From: Actinocatenispora sp036503555
Lineage (GTDB): Bacteria > Actinomycetota > Actinomycetes > Mycobacteriales > Micromonosporaceae
Assembly: GCA_036503555.1 (NCBI GenBank)
Contig: DASXWQ010000013.1
Coordinates: 124,001-188,000, forward strand
Direction of reading: 5' to 3'
Length of the DNA stretch: 64,000 nucleotides
The notes below the pieces were generated by a model, which saw only the letters and a program-made list of their open reading frames with translations, made no database searches and was not told the DNA's origin. Below, piece by piece: positions 16,738 to 23,389 of the stretch. The first letter of the stretch is position 1. The number at the start of each line of letters is the position of its first letter. The translations under genes and the position numbers were made by a program.

Positions 16738-18552
16738 ATGACGGACTCCGCGCGACCAGCCGCCCGCACGTTCACCTGGCTCGACCTCGTGCGTACGCTG
16801 CCGGCCGCGGCGGGCGACCTCGGCACGATCGTGCGCGGCGCGGTCGGCACCCTCACCCTCACCGCGGAGTCCCGTACCTCGATCGGTCTCGTCCTGCAAC
16901 GCCGGGCCGCGGCGCACCCGGACCGGCCGTTCCTGACCTTCGAGGGCACCACCCTGACGTACGCCGTGGCCAACACCCGCGTCAACGCCTACGCCGCGGT
17001 CCTGGCCGGGCGTGGTGTCGGTGTCGGCGACGTGGTCGGCGTACTCGCCACGAACCGGCCGGAGACGCTGCTGGTGGCGCTGGCCGCGGTGAAGCTCGGC
17101 GCGATCGCCGGGCTGCTCAACCACCACCAGCGCGGCGCCGTGCTCGGCCACGGCCGCCGGATCCTCGGCGCCACCGCGCTCGTGATCGGCGCCGAGTGCC
17201 GCGAGGCGTGGGAGTCGCTCGGGCCGGACTCCGACGGACCGGAGGACGTGCTGTGCCTGCCGTACGACGGCGCCACGCTGCCGGGCACACCCGACCTGGA
17301 CCGGCTGGCCGAGGCCGCCGACGACGCGGATCCCGCGGGCTGCGCCCGGCTGCGCGCCGGTACCACCGCGTTCCACGTGTTCACCTCGGGCACTACCGGG
17401 CTGCCGAAGGCCAGCGCGATGACCCACCTGCGCTGGCTGAAGAGCATGAACTACCTGGGCCGGGTCGGTGCCCGGCTGCGCGCCGACGACACGCTCTACT
17501 GCTGCCTGCCGCTCTACCACAACAACGCGCTGACCGTGTCGCTGTCCGCGGTGCTGGCCGCCGGCGCCACGCTGGCGCTCGGCCGGTCGTTCTCCGCGTC
17601 CCGGTTCTGGGACGAAGCGATCGCCGCGGACGCCACCGCGTTCTGCTACATCGGTGAGCTGTGCCGCTACCTGGTCAACCAGCCGCCCCGGGACACCGAC
17701 CGCCGCCACCGGGTACGCGTCGCGCTCGGCAACGGGCTGCGTCCGGAGATCTGGACCGAGTTCGCCGAGCGGTTCGGCATCGCGCGCATCGCCGAGTTCT
17801 ACGCGGCGAGCGAGTGCAACATGGCCTTCGTCAACGCGTTCGGCCTCGACCGTACGGCGGGTTTCCTGCCGCTGCCGTTCGCCGTCGTCGCGTACGAGGC
17901 GGCCACGGGCCGCCCGCGCCGCGGGCCGGACGGCCGGCTGACGCGGGTGCGTACCGGGGAGACCGGGCTGCTGCTGACGAAGGTGACCAAGCGGTTCCCG
18001 TTCGACGGGTACACCGATCCGGCGGCGACCGACGCGAAGCTCGTGGCGGACGGGTTCCGGCCCGGCGACGCGTGGTTCAACACCGGGGATCTGGTGCGGC
18101 GGCAGGGATACCGGCACGTGGCGTTCGCCGACCGGCTCGGCGACACGTACCGGTGGAAGGGCGAGAACGTGGCGACCGCCGAGGTGGAGGGTGTCCTCGC
18201 CGAGCACCCCGACGTCGAGCAGGCCGTCGTGTACGGGGTGGCGGTGCCCGGCGCCGACGGCCGCGCCGGCATGGCGGCGGTACGGCTGCGTGCCGGCGCC
18301 GAGTTCGACGGTCCGGGCCTGGCCCGGCACGTGCTCGGCCGGCTGCCGCGGTACGCCGCGCCGCTGTTCGTCCGGGTGGTGCCCGAGGTGGCGCAGACCA
18401 GCACGTTCAAGGCGCGCAAGGCGGACCTGCGCGACGAGGGGTACGACCCGGACCGGGTCGGCGATCCCGTCCACGTGCTCACCGGCGACGGCTACGTCCC
18501 GGCGTACGACGGCTACGCCGCGGACCTGGCGTCGGGGGCGGTGCGGAGCTGA
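16738..18552 (+). CDS. Long/very-long-chain acyl-CoA synthetase (FadD6-like)
   Basis: A 604-residue member of the ANL superfamily. It activates a fatty acid to acyl-AMP and then acyl-CoA. The P-loop TSGTTGLPKA is at residues 216-225; the later core shows AEFYAASECNMAF (A5 region), then GDAWFNTGDLVRR and FADRLGDTYRWKGENVATAEVEG (hinge and A8). These and the N-terminal ~45-residue extension match mycobacterial FadD6 and fatty-acid-transport-protein type VLCFA synthetases rather than short-chain enzymes. SD is GGGAG. Alone in its orientation, with a strong hairpin downstream. Probable role: exogenous or membrane-derived fatty acid activation. Confidence 0.9.
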   Translation: MTDSARPAARTFTWLDLVRTLPAAAGDLGTIVRGAVGTLTLTAESRTSIGLVLQRRAAAHPDRPFLTFEGTTLTYAVANTRVNAYAAVLAGRGVGVGDVVGVLATNRPETLLVALAAVKLGAIAGLLNHHQRGAVLGHGRRILGATALVIGAECREAWESLGPDSDGPEDVLCLPYDGATLPGTPDLDRLAEAADDADPAGCARLRAGTTAFHVFTSGTTGLPKASAMTHLRWLKSMNYLGRVGARLRADDTLYCCLPLYHNNALTVSLSAVLAAGATLALGRSFSASRFWDEAIAADATAFCYIGELCRYLVNQPPRDTDRRHRVRVALGNGLRPEIWTEFAERFGIARIAEFYAASECNMAFVNAFGLDRTAGFLPLPFAVVAYEAATGRPRRGPDGRLTRVRTGETGLLLTKVTKRFPFDGYTDPAATDAKLVADGFRPGDAWFNTGDLVRRQGYRHVAFADRLGDTYRWKGENVATAEVEGVLAEHPDVEQAVVYGVAVPGADGRAGMAAVRLRAGAEFDGPGLARHVLGRLPRYAAPLFVRVVPEVAQTSTFKARKADLRDEGYDPDRVGDPVHVLTGDGYVPAYDGYAADLASGAVRS

Positions 18553-18589
18553 GCGTGGCCCGGCGCGCCGTACCCGCGTCGGGCCACGC
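18553..18589. terminator. 10-bp stem hairpin between convergent genes
   Basis: GCGTGGCCCG (18553-18562) and CGGGCCACGC (18580-18589) form a perfect 10-bp stem directly after the acyl-CoA synthetase stop and before the stop of the convergent lysozyme-fusion gene. Probably a bidirectional terminator without a T tract. Confidence 0.6.
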
Positions 18590-18591
18590 CG

Positions 18592-19428
18592 TCACTGGCC
18601 GGTACGCATGTGGTCGATGAGCCGCGTGGCCCGGTCGCCCACCTGGTTGGCCCAGTGCGAGTTCTGCATCGCGGTGGCCGCGGCGTTCCAGTCGCCGTTG
18701 GTGAGCGCGGTGTGCAGCTGGTGGAACTGGCCGAGCGTGGCCGGACCCATGTTGAACGCCATGTTCGTCAGGACGCGCTGGCGGGTCGCGTCGAGCTGGT
18801 CGAAGCCGGCGTAGTAGCCGCGTGCGGTGCCGACGGCGGTGCCGACGTCGTGGCTGAACAGCTGGTTGATCTGGTCCTGGCTGAGGTCCTGGGTACCGGC
18901 GCGGACCGCGTCGTAGTCGGCGCCGACGCCGGAGAGCTGGGTACGCGCGTCGGCCCGGTCGAGGTTGAAGCCGATGCCGACGGTCGGGTGCCCGGCGGTG
19001 TCGGTGTACACGTGGGTACGGTTGCCCTCGTCCACGCCGAGCTGGTCCCGCAGCTGCTGGTCGGTGGTCATGTCGGTGCCCTGGTTCGCGGCGGGGGCGG
19101 CCTGCGCCAGCTGGGTCGCACCGGTGTCGTCGCCGTACCCGGTGGCCACGGCCTGGTCGGCCTGCTGGTAGCCCTGGTTGCTCGCGTCGACGTGCTGGTT
19201 GACCTGGTCGAGCAGCTGGCTGAGCTGCCGCAGCGAGCTGACCTGGTTGCTCTGCAGGGTGGTGTTCGCGGCGGCGACGTCGGTGCCGACCCCGGCGAAC
19301 GCGGTGCCGTCGAGTACCGCGGATTCCAGCTCGCCGATCACGTCGCCGGCCTGGGACACCAGCGAGCGGATGGCGCCGACCGTCTCGCTCACCGCCTGCG
19401 GAACGATCTGGAAGGAGTCGGTGGTCAT
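18592..19428 (-). CDS. Type VII secretion-type N-domain fused to a T4-type lysozyme domain
   Basis: A 278-residue protein. Residues 1-95 are a helical, Gln/Ala/Val-rich hairpin of the ESAT-6/WXG100-like kind, with no classical WxG but ending in YQQAD (Y87-D91), which fits the YxxxD/E export signal of type VII substrates. After a short linker, residues ~119-278 look like phage T4 lysozyme along their length: Glu134, Asp143 and Thr149 keep the E11-D20-T26 spacing, in VDEGNRTHVYTDTAGHPTVG. Later TRQRVLTNMAFNMGPATLGQ and WANQVGDRATRLI match the T4 C-terminal lobe. No signal peptide. Inference: a muramidase exported by ESX, as effector or wall-remodelling enzyme. ATG 19428 follows GAGGAGCGC. No T7SS machinery is in the window. 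Confidence 0.8.
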   Translation of the reverse strand: MTTDSFQIVPQAVSETVGAIRSLVSQAGDVIGELESAVLDGTAFAGVGTDVAAANTTLQSNQVSSLRQLSQLLDQVNQHVDASNQGYQQADQAVATGYGDDTGATQLAQAAPAANQGTDMTTDQQLRDQLGVDEGNRTHVYTDTAGHPTVGIGFNLDRADARTQLSGVGADYDAVRAGTQDLSQDQINQLFSHDVGTAVGTARGYYAGFDQLDATRQRVLTNMAFNMGPATLGQFHQLHTALTNGDWNAAATAMQNSHWANQVGDRATRLIDHMRTGQ

Positions 19429-19521
19429 GGTGCGCTCCTCGGTCAGGGGTCGTCGTCCCCATCGTCCCCGCGGCGGCGGCGGCGCCACACGACACAATTA
19501 CCCAATTCGCCGGCCGCGACG

Positions 19522-19534
19522 GTCCACTGTGGAC
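19522..19534. promoter_or_regulatory. 13-bp palindrome GTCCAC-T-GTGGAC
   Basis: A perfect inverted repeat in the intergenic region between the lysozyme-fusion start and the GH76 start, about 100 bp before the latter. A further GTGGAC lies 20 bp on. The core TCCACTGTGGAC is also found at 1480-1491. It could be an operator for the mannanase gene or a small hairpin. Function unproven. Confidence 0.3.
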
Positions 19535-19633
19535 GATCTGTGACAACGGTGGACAAAGACCCGGACCTCCGGTACTTTTCTCCCGATTCGGCATCCCCCG
19601 GCGTCCGCGCCGGAACACCCCTCGGGAGGACCG

Positions 19634-20743
19634 ATGCGACGGATCCTGCTCGCCCTGTTGCCCGCGCTCGTGGCGCTCGGCCTGTGCACCGCCCCGGCGT
19701 CGGCCGCGCCGCCGTCCGACGCCACCGCCCGCGCCGCCGACGTCCTGATGGCCTCGTACGACAGCGACACGGCCTGGTGGCCGTCGAGCTGGTGGAACTC
19801 GGCCGTCGCGCTGACCACGGTGATGGACGACGGCCAGCGCACCGGCGACCAGCGGTACGAGTGGATCATCGATCGGACGTTCGAGGTCAACAAGGGCGTG
19901 TTCGCGGCGGGGGAGCGCAGCAGCGACCCGATCGAGGGCGACTTCATCAGCCGGGCGATCGACGACACCGAGTGGTGGGGCCTCGCCTGGATCGAGGCGT
20001 ACGACGTGACCGGCGACGCGAAATACCTCGACGAGGCGGTCACCATCGCCGACTACGTCGACGGCTACTGGGACACGAGCACGTGCGGCGGCGGCGTCTG
20101 GTGGGACCGGGAGCGGACGTACAAGAACGCGATCACCAACGGGCTGTACGTGCGGCTCACCGCCGCGCTGCACAACCGGATCGCCGGCGACACCGCCTGG
20201 CTCGGGCGCGCCACCACCGCGTGGCACTGGTACGTCGACAGCGGGCTGATCAACGCCGACGGCCTCGTCAACGACGGGCTCGACGGCTCCTGCCACAACA
20301 ACGGCCAGACCGTGTGGAGCTACAACCAGGGCCTGGCGATCGGCGGGGCGCTGGAGGTGTGGCGGGCCACCGGCGACGCGTCCGCGCTCGCCACGGCGCG
20401 CCGGCTCGGCGACGCGGCGATGGCCTCGCCGCTGCTGGTGTCCGGCGGGGTCCTCACCGAGTCGTGCGACGCGCCCGACCGGTCGTGCGACGACAACCAG
20501 AAACAGTTCAAGGGCATCTTCATGCGCTACTTCGCCGACCTGGCCGACAGCACCGGCGCCGCGAGCTACCGCGACTTCGCCCAGGCGCAGGCGAACGCCA
20601 TCTGGGATGCCGACCGCGACGACGCCGACCGCATCGGGTGCCGCTGGTCCGGCGCCGACTCCGCCGACCATCCGAACGCCCGCGACTGGCGTACCCAGGC
20701 GAGCGGGCTCGGTGGCCTGCTGGCCGCGGTGCCGCAGGGCTGA
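19634..20743 (+). CDS. Secreted GH76 family glycoside hydrolase (alpha-1,6-mannanase type)
   Basis: A 369-residue protein. Residues 1-25 form a Sec signal peptide (MRR, hydrophobic run, SAAP cleavage region). The mature part is an (alpha/alpha)6 barrel with the GH76 catalytic pair Asp110-Asp111 in RAIDDTEWWGLAWIEAYDVT. Also WWDRERTYKNAITNGLYVRL and SYNQGLAIGGALEVWRATGD. GH76 enzymes cleave alpha-1,6-mannan, found in fungal walls and in actinobacterial lipomannan-like polymers. Start ATG with CGGGAGG SD. Length is normal for a single-domain member; no carbohydrate-binding module. Use in foraging or wall turnover is inferred. Confidence 0.9.
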   Translation: MRRILLALLPALVALGLCTAPASAAPPSDATARAADVLMASYDSDTAWWPSSWWNSAVALTTVMDDGQRTGDQRYEWIIDRTFEVNKGVFAAGERSSDPIEGDFISRAIDDTEWWGLAWIEAYDVTGDAKYLDEAVTIADYVDGYWDTSTCGGGVWWDRERTYKNAITNGLYVRLTAALHNRIAGDTAWLGRATTAWHWYVDSGLINADGLVNDGLDGSCHNNGQTVWSYNQGLAIGGALEVWRATGDASALATARRLGDAAMASPLLVSGGVLTESCDAPDRSCDDNQKQFKGIFMRYFADLADSTGAASYRDFAQAQANAIWDADRDDADRIGCRWSGADSADHPNARDWRTQASGLGGLLAAVPQG

Positions 20744-20745
20744 AC

Positions 20746-20772
20746 CGCCGCCGTCCGATGTGGACGGCGGCG
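20746..20772. terminator. 11-bp stem hairpin after GH76
   Basis: CGCCGCCGTCC (20746-20756) pairs with GGACGGCGGCG (20762-20772) around GATGT. It lies between the GH76 stop and the stop of the convergent zinc-ribbon gene. A strong intrinsic-type hairpin without a U tract. Confidence 0.65.
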
Positions 20773-20774
20773 TC

Positions 20775-20915
20775 TCAGCTGGGGTCGGTTGCGGTGTCGA
20801 TCCAGCCGATCCAGCCGCAGTCGTGGCAGACGACCTCGGCGCCGTGCGGTCGGGTGTGCAGCACGTCGACCTCGGGGCTGCCGCAGTCGGGGCACCGTGG
20901 TTCGAGAGGTTCCAC
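20775..20915 (-). CDS. Small zinc-ribbon protein (46 aa)
   Basis: A short frame from GTG 20915 encodes two CPxCG/CxxCG knuckles, CPDCGSPEV and VCHDCGWIGWID, 18 residues apart, forming a four-cysteine zinc ribbon of 46 residues. Such mini-ribbons are common and uncharacterised; they may bind nucleic acid or a partner protein. The SD is weak, which lowers certainty, but the Cys pattern and the terminator hairpin right after its stop argue for a real gene. It is in the same orientation as the MarR gene, 59 bp downstream of it, so they may be cotranscribed. Confidence 0.55.
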   Translation of the reverse strand: MEPLEPRCPDCGSPEVDVLHTRPHGAEVVCHDCGWIGWIDTATDPS

Positions 20916-20974
20916 GAGCCGACCGTACGGCGCGGGCGTGCGACACGCCCGCCGAACCGCCGAACCCGTCCCGC

Positions 20975-21484
20975 TCAGCCGTCGAGGGACTCGACGTACA
21001 GGGTGAGCTTCTTGAGGATGCGGTTGAGGGTGGCGCGCTCGCGGGTCGACAGCACGCCGATCATCTCGTCCTCGGCGGTGCCGCGGTTGTCCATCGCGCC
21101 GCGCCAGATCTCCGTACCCTTCGGCGTGATCTGGATGATGACGCGCCGGCGGTCGTCGATCGCCGAGACCCGGCGGATCCAGCCCTTCTTCTCCAGGGCG
21201 TCGAGTCGGCCGGTCATGCCGGCGCCGGAGATCTTGAGGTCGTCGGCCAGCTCGCCCGGCGAGGCCGAGCCCGGTGTGTCCCGGATCATCAGCACATGCA
21301 GCGTCTTGTACTCCGACTCCTGGAGGTCCGAGGCCGCGGCGGCGTCCTTGACGGTGTGGTCCAGGTATCGGGCGAGCTGACTGATCCGGGTGACGATGCC
21401 CTCGACCTCGTCGTCGTACGCGATGCCGGACCAGTGGTCGCGCCAGCGCGCGACGTGGCGGTCGGTCCAGTCCTCCGGCGGCAT
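20975..21484 (-). CDS. MarR-family transcriptional regulator
   Basis: A 169-residue winged-HTH protein: SEYKTLHVLMIRDTPGSASP, GELADDLKISGAGMTGRLDA (recognition helix), LEKKGWIRRVSAIDDRRRVI (wing with the conserved DxRR), then dimer helices. It is divergent from an MFS exporter across 93 bp containing palindromic CGAAA/TTTCG sites, the standard arrangement for a ligand-responsive repressor of an efflux pump. TAGAAT lies 6 nt before its ATG on its own strand, so its mRNA is probably leaderless. Confidence 0.9.
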   Translation of the reverse strand: MPPEDWTDRHVARWRDHWSGIAYDDEVEGIVTRISQLARYLDHTVKDAAAASDLQESEYKTLHVLMIRDTPGSASPGELADDLKISGAGMTGRLDALEKKGWIRRVSAIDDRRRVIIQITPKGTEIWRGAMDNRGTAEDEMIGVLSTRERATLNRILKKLTLYVESLDG

Positions 21485-21528
21485 GCCGCGATTCTAGTCC
21501 GAACGTTTCGGTGCCGAGATCTTCGTCC

Positions 21529-21541
21529 ACGAAAGTTTCGT
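21529..21541. promoter_or_regulatory. MarR operator ACGAAAGTTTCGT
   Basis: A perfect 13-bp palindrome that ends on the first base of the -35 box of the MFS gene. Related half-sites occur at 21501-21510 (GAACGTTTCG) and 21544-21550 (ACGAAAG). Binding here would block RNA polymerase at the exporter promoter. Attribution to the adjacent MarR protein is by position. Confidence 0.6.
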
Positions 21542-21570
21542 TGACGAAAGATTAGCTAGCGAAGTAGTTT
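21541..21570 (+). promoter_or_regulatory. Promoter TTGACG-N18-TAGTTT for the MFS exporter
   Basis: A near-consensus -35 (TTGACG, 21541-21546) and -10 (TAGTTT, 21565-21570) separated by 18 bp. The ATG at 21578 begins 7 nt after the -10, so transcription should start at the start codon and yield a leaderless mRNA. Confidence 0.6.
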
Positions 21571-21577
21571 GCTGGGC

Positions 21578-22846
21578 ATGACCACTGTGCAGCCGGCGGC
21601 CCGACCGCTGGCGTACCGGAACTTCCGGCTCCTCGTGATCGGCGCCGGCACCAGCGCGTTCGGCAACGCGATCACGCCGGTCGCGCTCGCCTTCGCGGTA
21701 CTCGCGCTCGGCGGCTCGGCGACCCAGCTCGGCCTCGTCGTCGCCGCGTACGCGCTCGCCGACGTGCTGACCGCGCTGTTCGGCGGGGTACTCGGGGACC
21801 GGCTGCCGCGGACCGCGATGATGCAGGGCTCCGCGATCGCCGCGACGGCCACGCAGGCGCTGATCGCCGCGAGCCTCGTCGGCGGCTGGTCCAGCGTGTG
21901 GCTGCTCGGCGCCGTCGGCGCCGTCAACGGCTGCCTCGGCGCGCTGGCCGGGCCGTCGTCGTCGGCGATGACCCGGCAGACCGTACCGGACACGGTGCTG
22001 CCCAAGGCGGTCACGCAGCGCCGGCTGACTCAGAACGGTGCGCAGATCGTCGGCTTCGCCGTCGCGGGCGTACTGGCCGCGGCGCTCGGGCCGGGCTGGG
22101 CGATCGCCGTCGACGCCGCCACGTTCGCCGTCGCCGCGGTCTGCTACCACCTGCTCCGGGTACCCGAGCCGGTCCGCGAGAAGAGCGCGTCGATGCTGCG
22201 CGAGCTCGGCGCCGGGCTGCGCGAGGTGCTGCGGCACTCCTGGCTGTGGATGCTGATCCTCCAGGCCCTGCTGTACCACCTGTTCTACGGCGGCGTGCAG
22301 GGCGTGCTCGGCCCGGTCGTCGTGTCCGCCACCTGGAACAAGGCGACCTGGGGATGGGCGCTGTCCGCGCTGATGATCGGGTTCCTCGCGGGCGGGCTGG
22401 TGTCGCTGCGGTTCCGCCCGCGCCGCAACCTGTTCCACGGCACGCTGCTGCTCGCGCTCACCGGCTGCTTTCCCGCCGCGATGGCGCTCGGCGTACCGGG
22501 GACGGCCGGGCTGGTGCTGGTGCTGTCCGGGGCGTTCCTGCACGGGCTCGGGCTCGAACTGTTCTCCGTCGCGTGGGACCTGTCCATCCAGCAGAACGTG
22601 CCCGAGGACAAGCTCGCCCGGGTGTACTCGTTCGACATGGTCGGCTCGTTCGTGGCCCGGCCGATCGGACTCGCGCTCACCGGCCCGGTGGCCGCGCTGA
22701 CCGGTACCACCACGTGGCTGTGGGTCTGCGCGGCCGTGATGGCCGGCGGCTCCCTCGCCGCCGCCACCCTCCCGTCGGTACGCGCGCTGCGGCGCCGCGA
22801 CCCCACGCCCACCGAGGAGCCGGCCCCGGCACCGGCGGGCGCCTGA
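21578..22846 (+). CDS. MFS exporter (EntS/MFS_3-like)
   Basis: A 422-residue protein with about 12 hydrophobic segments. YRNFRLLVIGAGTSAFGNAI at the start and the loop GGVLGDRLPRTAMMQGSA (motif A-like, between helices 2 and 3) place it in the drug/siderophore exporter group, with EntS-like features in QQNVPEDKLARVYSFDMVGS between helices 9 and 10. ATG 21578 is preferred to an in-frame TTG at 21569 because of the promoter position. Repression by the divergent MarR protein is likely. Substrate unknown, most likely a toxic small molecule. Confidence 0.88.
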   Translation: MTTVQPAARPLAYRNFRLLVIGAGTSAFGNAITPVALAFAVLALGGSATQLGLVVAAYALADVLTALFGGVLGDRLPRTAMMQGSAIAATATQALIAASLVGGWSSVWLLGAVGAVNGCLGALAGPSSSAMTRQTVPDTVLPKAVTQRRLTQNGAQIVGFAVAGVLAAALGPGWAIAVDAATFAVAAVCYHLLRVPEPVREKSASMLRELGAGLREVLRHSWLWMLILQALLYHLFYGGVQGVLGPVVVSATWNKATWGWALSALMIGFLAGGLVSLRFRPRRNLFHGTLLLALTGCFPAAMALGVPGTAGLVLVLSGAFLHGLGLELFSVAWDLSIQQNVPEDKLARVYSFDMVGSFVARPIGLALTGPVAALTGTTTWLWVCAAVMAGGSLAAATLPSVRALRRRDPTPTEEPAPAPAGA

Positions 22847-22849
22847 CCG

Positions 22850-22878
22850 CCGGCGCACCGGGCCTCGCCGTGCGCCGG
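22850..22878. terminator. 9-bp stem hairpin after the MFS gene
   Basis: CCGGCGCAC (22850-22858) pairs with GTGCGCCGG (22870-22878), between the MFS stop and the stop of the broken hydrolase on the other strand. It probably served both convergent genes before the hydrolase decayed. Confidence 0.55.
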
Positions 22879-22880
22879 GG

Positions 22881-23034
22881 TCAGCGGCGGGCGAGGCCGG
22901 CGAGGATGTCGACCAGCTCGGGGCCGGTCGAACGGGCCGACGTGCGGCGCCGCGACACTGCGGACGTCCGTGGGGTTGTCCGGGGTGAGGCGGTCGGCCT
23001 CCCGGATGAACCTGTCCTGCAACGCCGGCGGGAT
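22881..23034 (-). pseudogene. C-terminal remnant of an alpha/beta hydrolase, frameshifted
   Basis: On the minus strand from about 23034 the frame reads IPPALQDRFIREADRLTPDN then TDVRSVAAPHVGPFDRP, which I recognise as the end of an alpha/beta hydrolase (linker helix, then the strand and loop carrying the catalytic His in APHVGPF). It then leaves frame. Removing one base from the GGGG run at 22920-22923 restores PELVDILAGLARR-stop, the usual C-terminus, ending at 22881. The N-terminal three quarters, including the nucleophile elbow, are gone: upstream sequence is the antisense of a TetR remnant. So the gene is both truncated and frameshifted. Confidence 0.6.
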
Positions 23035-23389
23035 CACCCTGACCGCGCACACCGAGTGGACGCTGCGTGCCATGGACGGCCTCGGGCTGCCCGTGGACAC
23101 GCGGCTCCGTGAGGCGCTGACGCTGCACGGGCTGGTCGTGACCGTCGCGGTGTCCGCCACCGACGAGCTGGAGACCGAGCAGGAGACCGGGGTGTCGCTG
23201 GACACCTGGTGGCACTCCCGGCGCGGCCGCGCCGCCGAGCTGCTCGACAGCGGCCGTTTCCCGTTGCTGGCAACGGTGTCCGGTGACACGGTGGCCGACC
23301 TCGACGGTCTCTTCGAGTACGGGCTGGCCCGGCACCTCGACGGCGTCGCCGCCCTCGTGGCGGCCGGGCGGGCCGATCAGCCGCGGTAG
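23031..23389 (+). pseudogene. C-terminal ligand-binding remnant of a TetR-family regulator
   Basis: The plus-strand frame ending at 23389 carries a TetR_C-type helical domain: TLTAHTEWTLRAMDGLGLP, then REALTLHGLVVTVAVSATDE, ETGVSLDTWWHSRRG, AELLDSGRFPLLATVSG and LFEYGLARHLDGVAALV. The N-terminal DNA-binding HTH is absent. Sequence before about 23031 does not continue the fold and instead encodes the tail of a hydrolase on the other strand. No SD or good start exists for the remnant. It looks like half of a gene left after a deletion joined two loci. It overlaps the stop of the oxidoreductase at 23377 by 13 bp. Confidence 0.65.

Noticed and set aside
1480..19534. TCCACTGTGGAC at 1480-1491 and 19523-19534 as a family of dispersed repeats
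   Set aside because: Only two exact copies, one inside a gene end. Similar CCAC-GTGG cores at 29400 and 52828 lie in or near coding DNA, so the number is too small to argue for an element.
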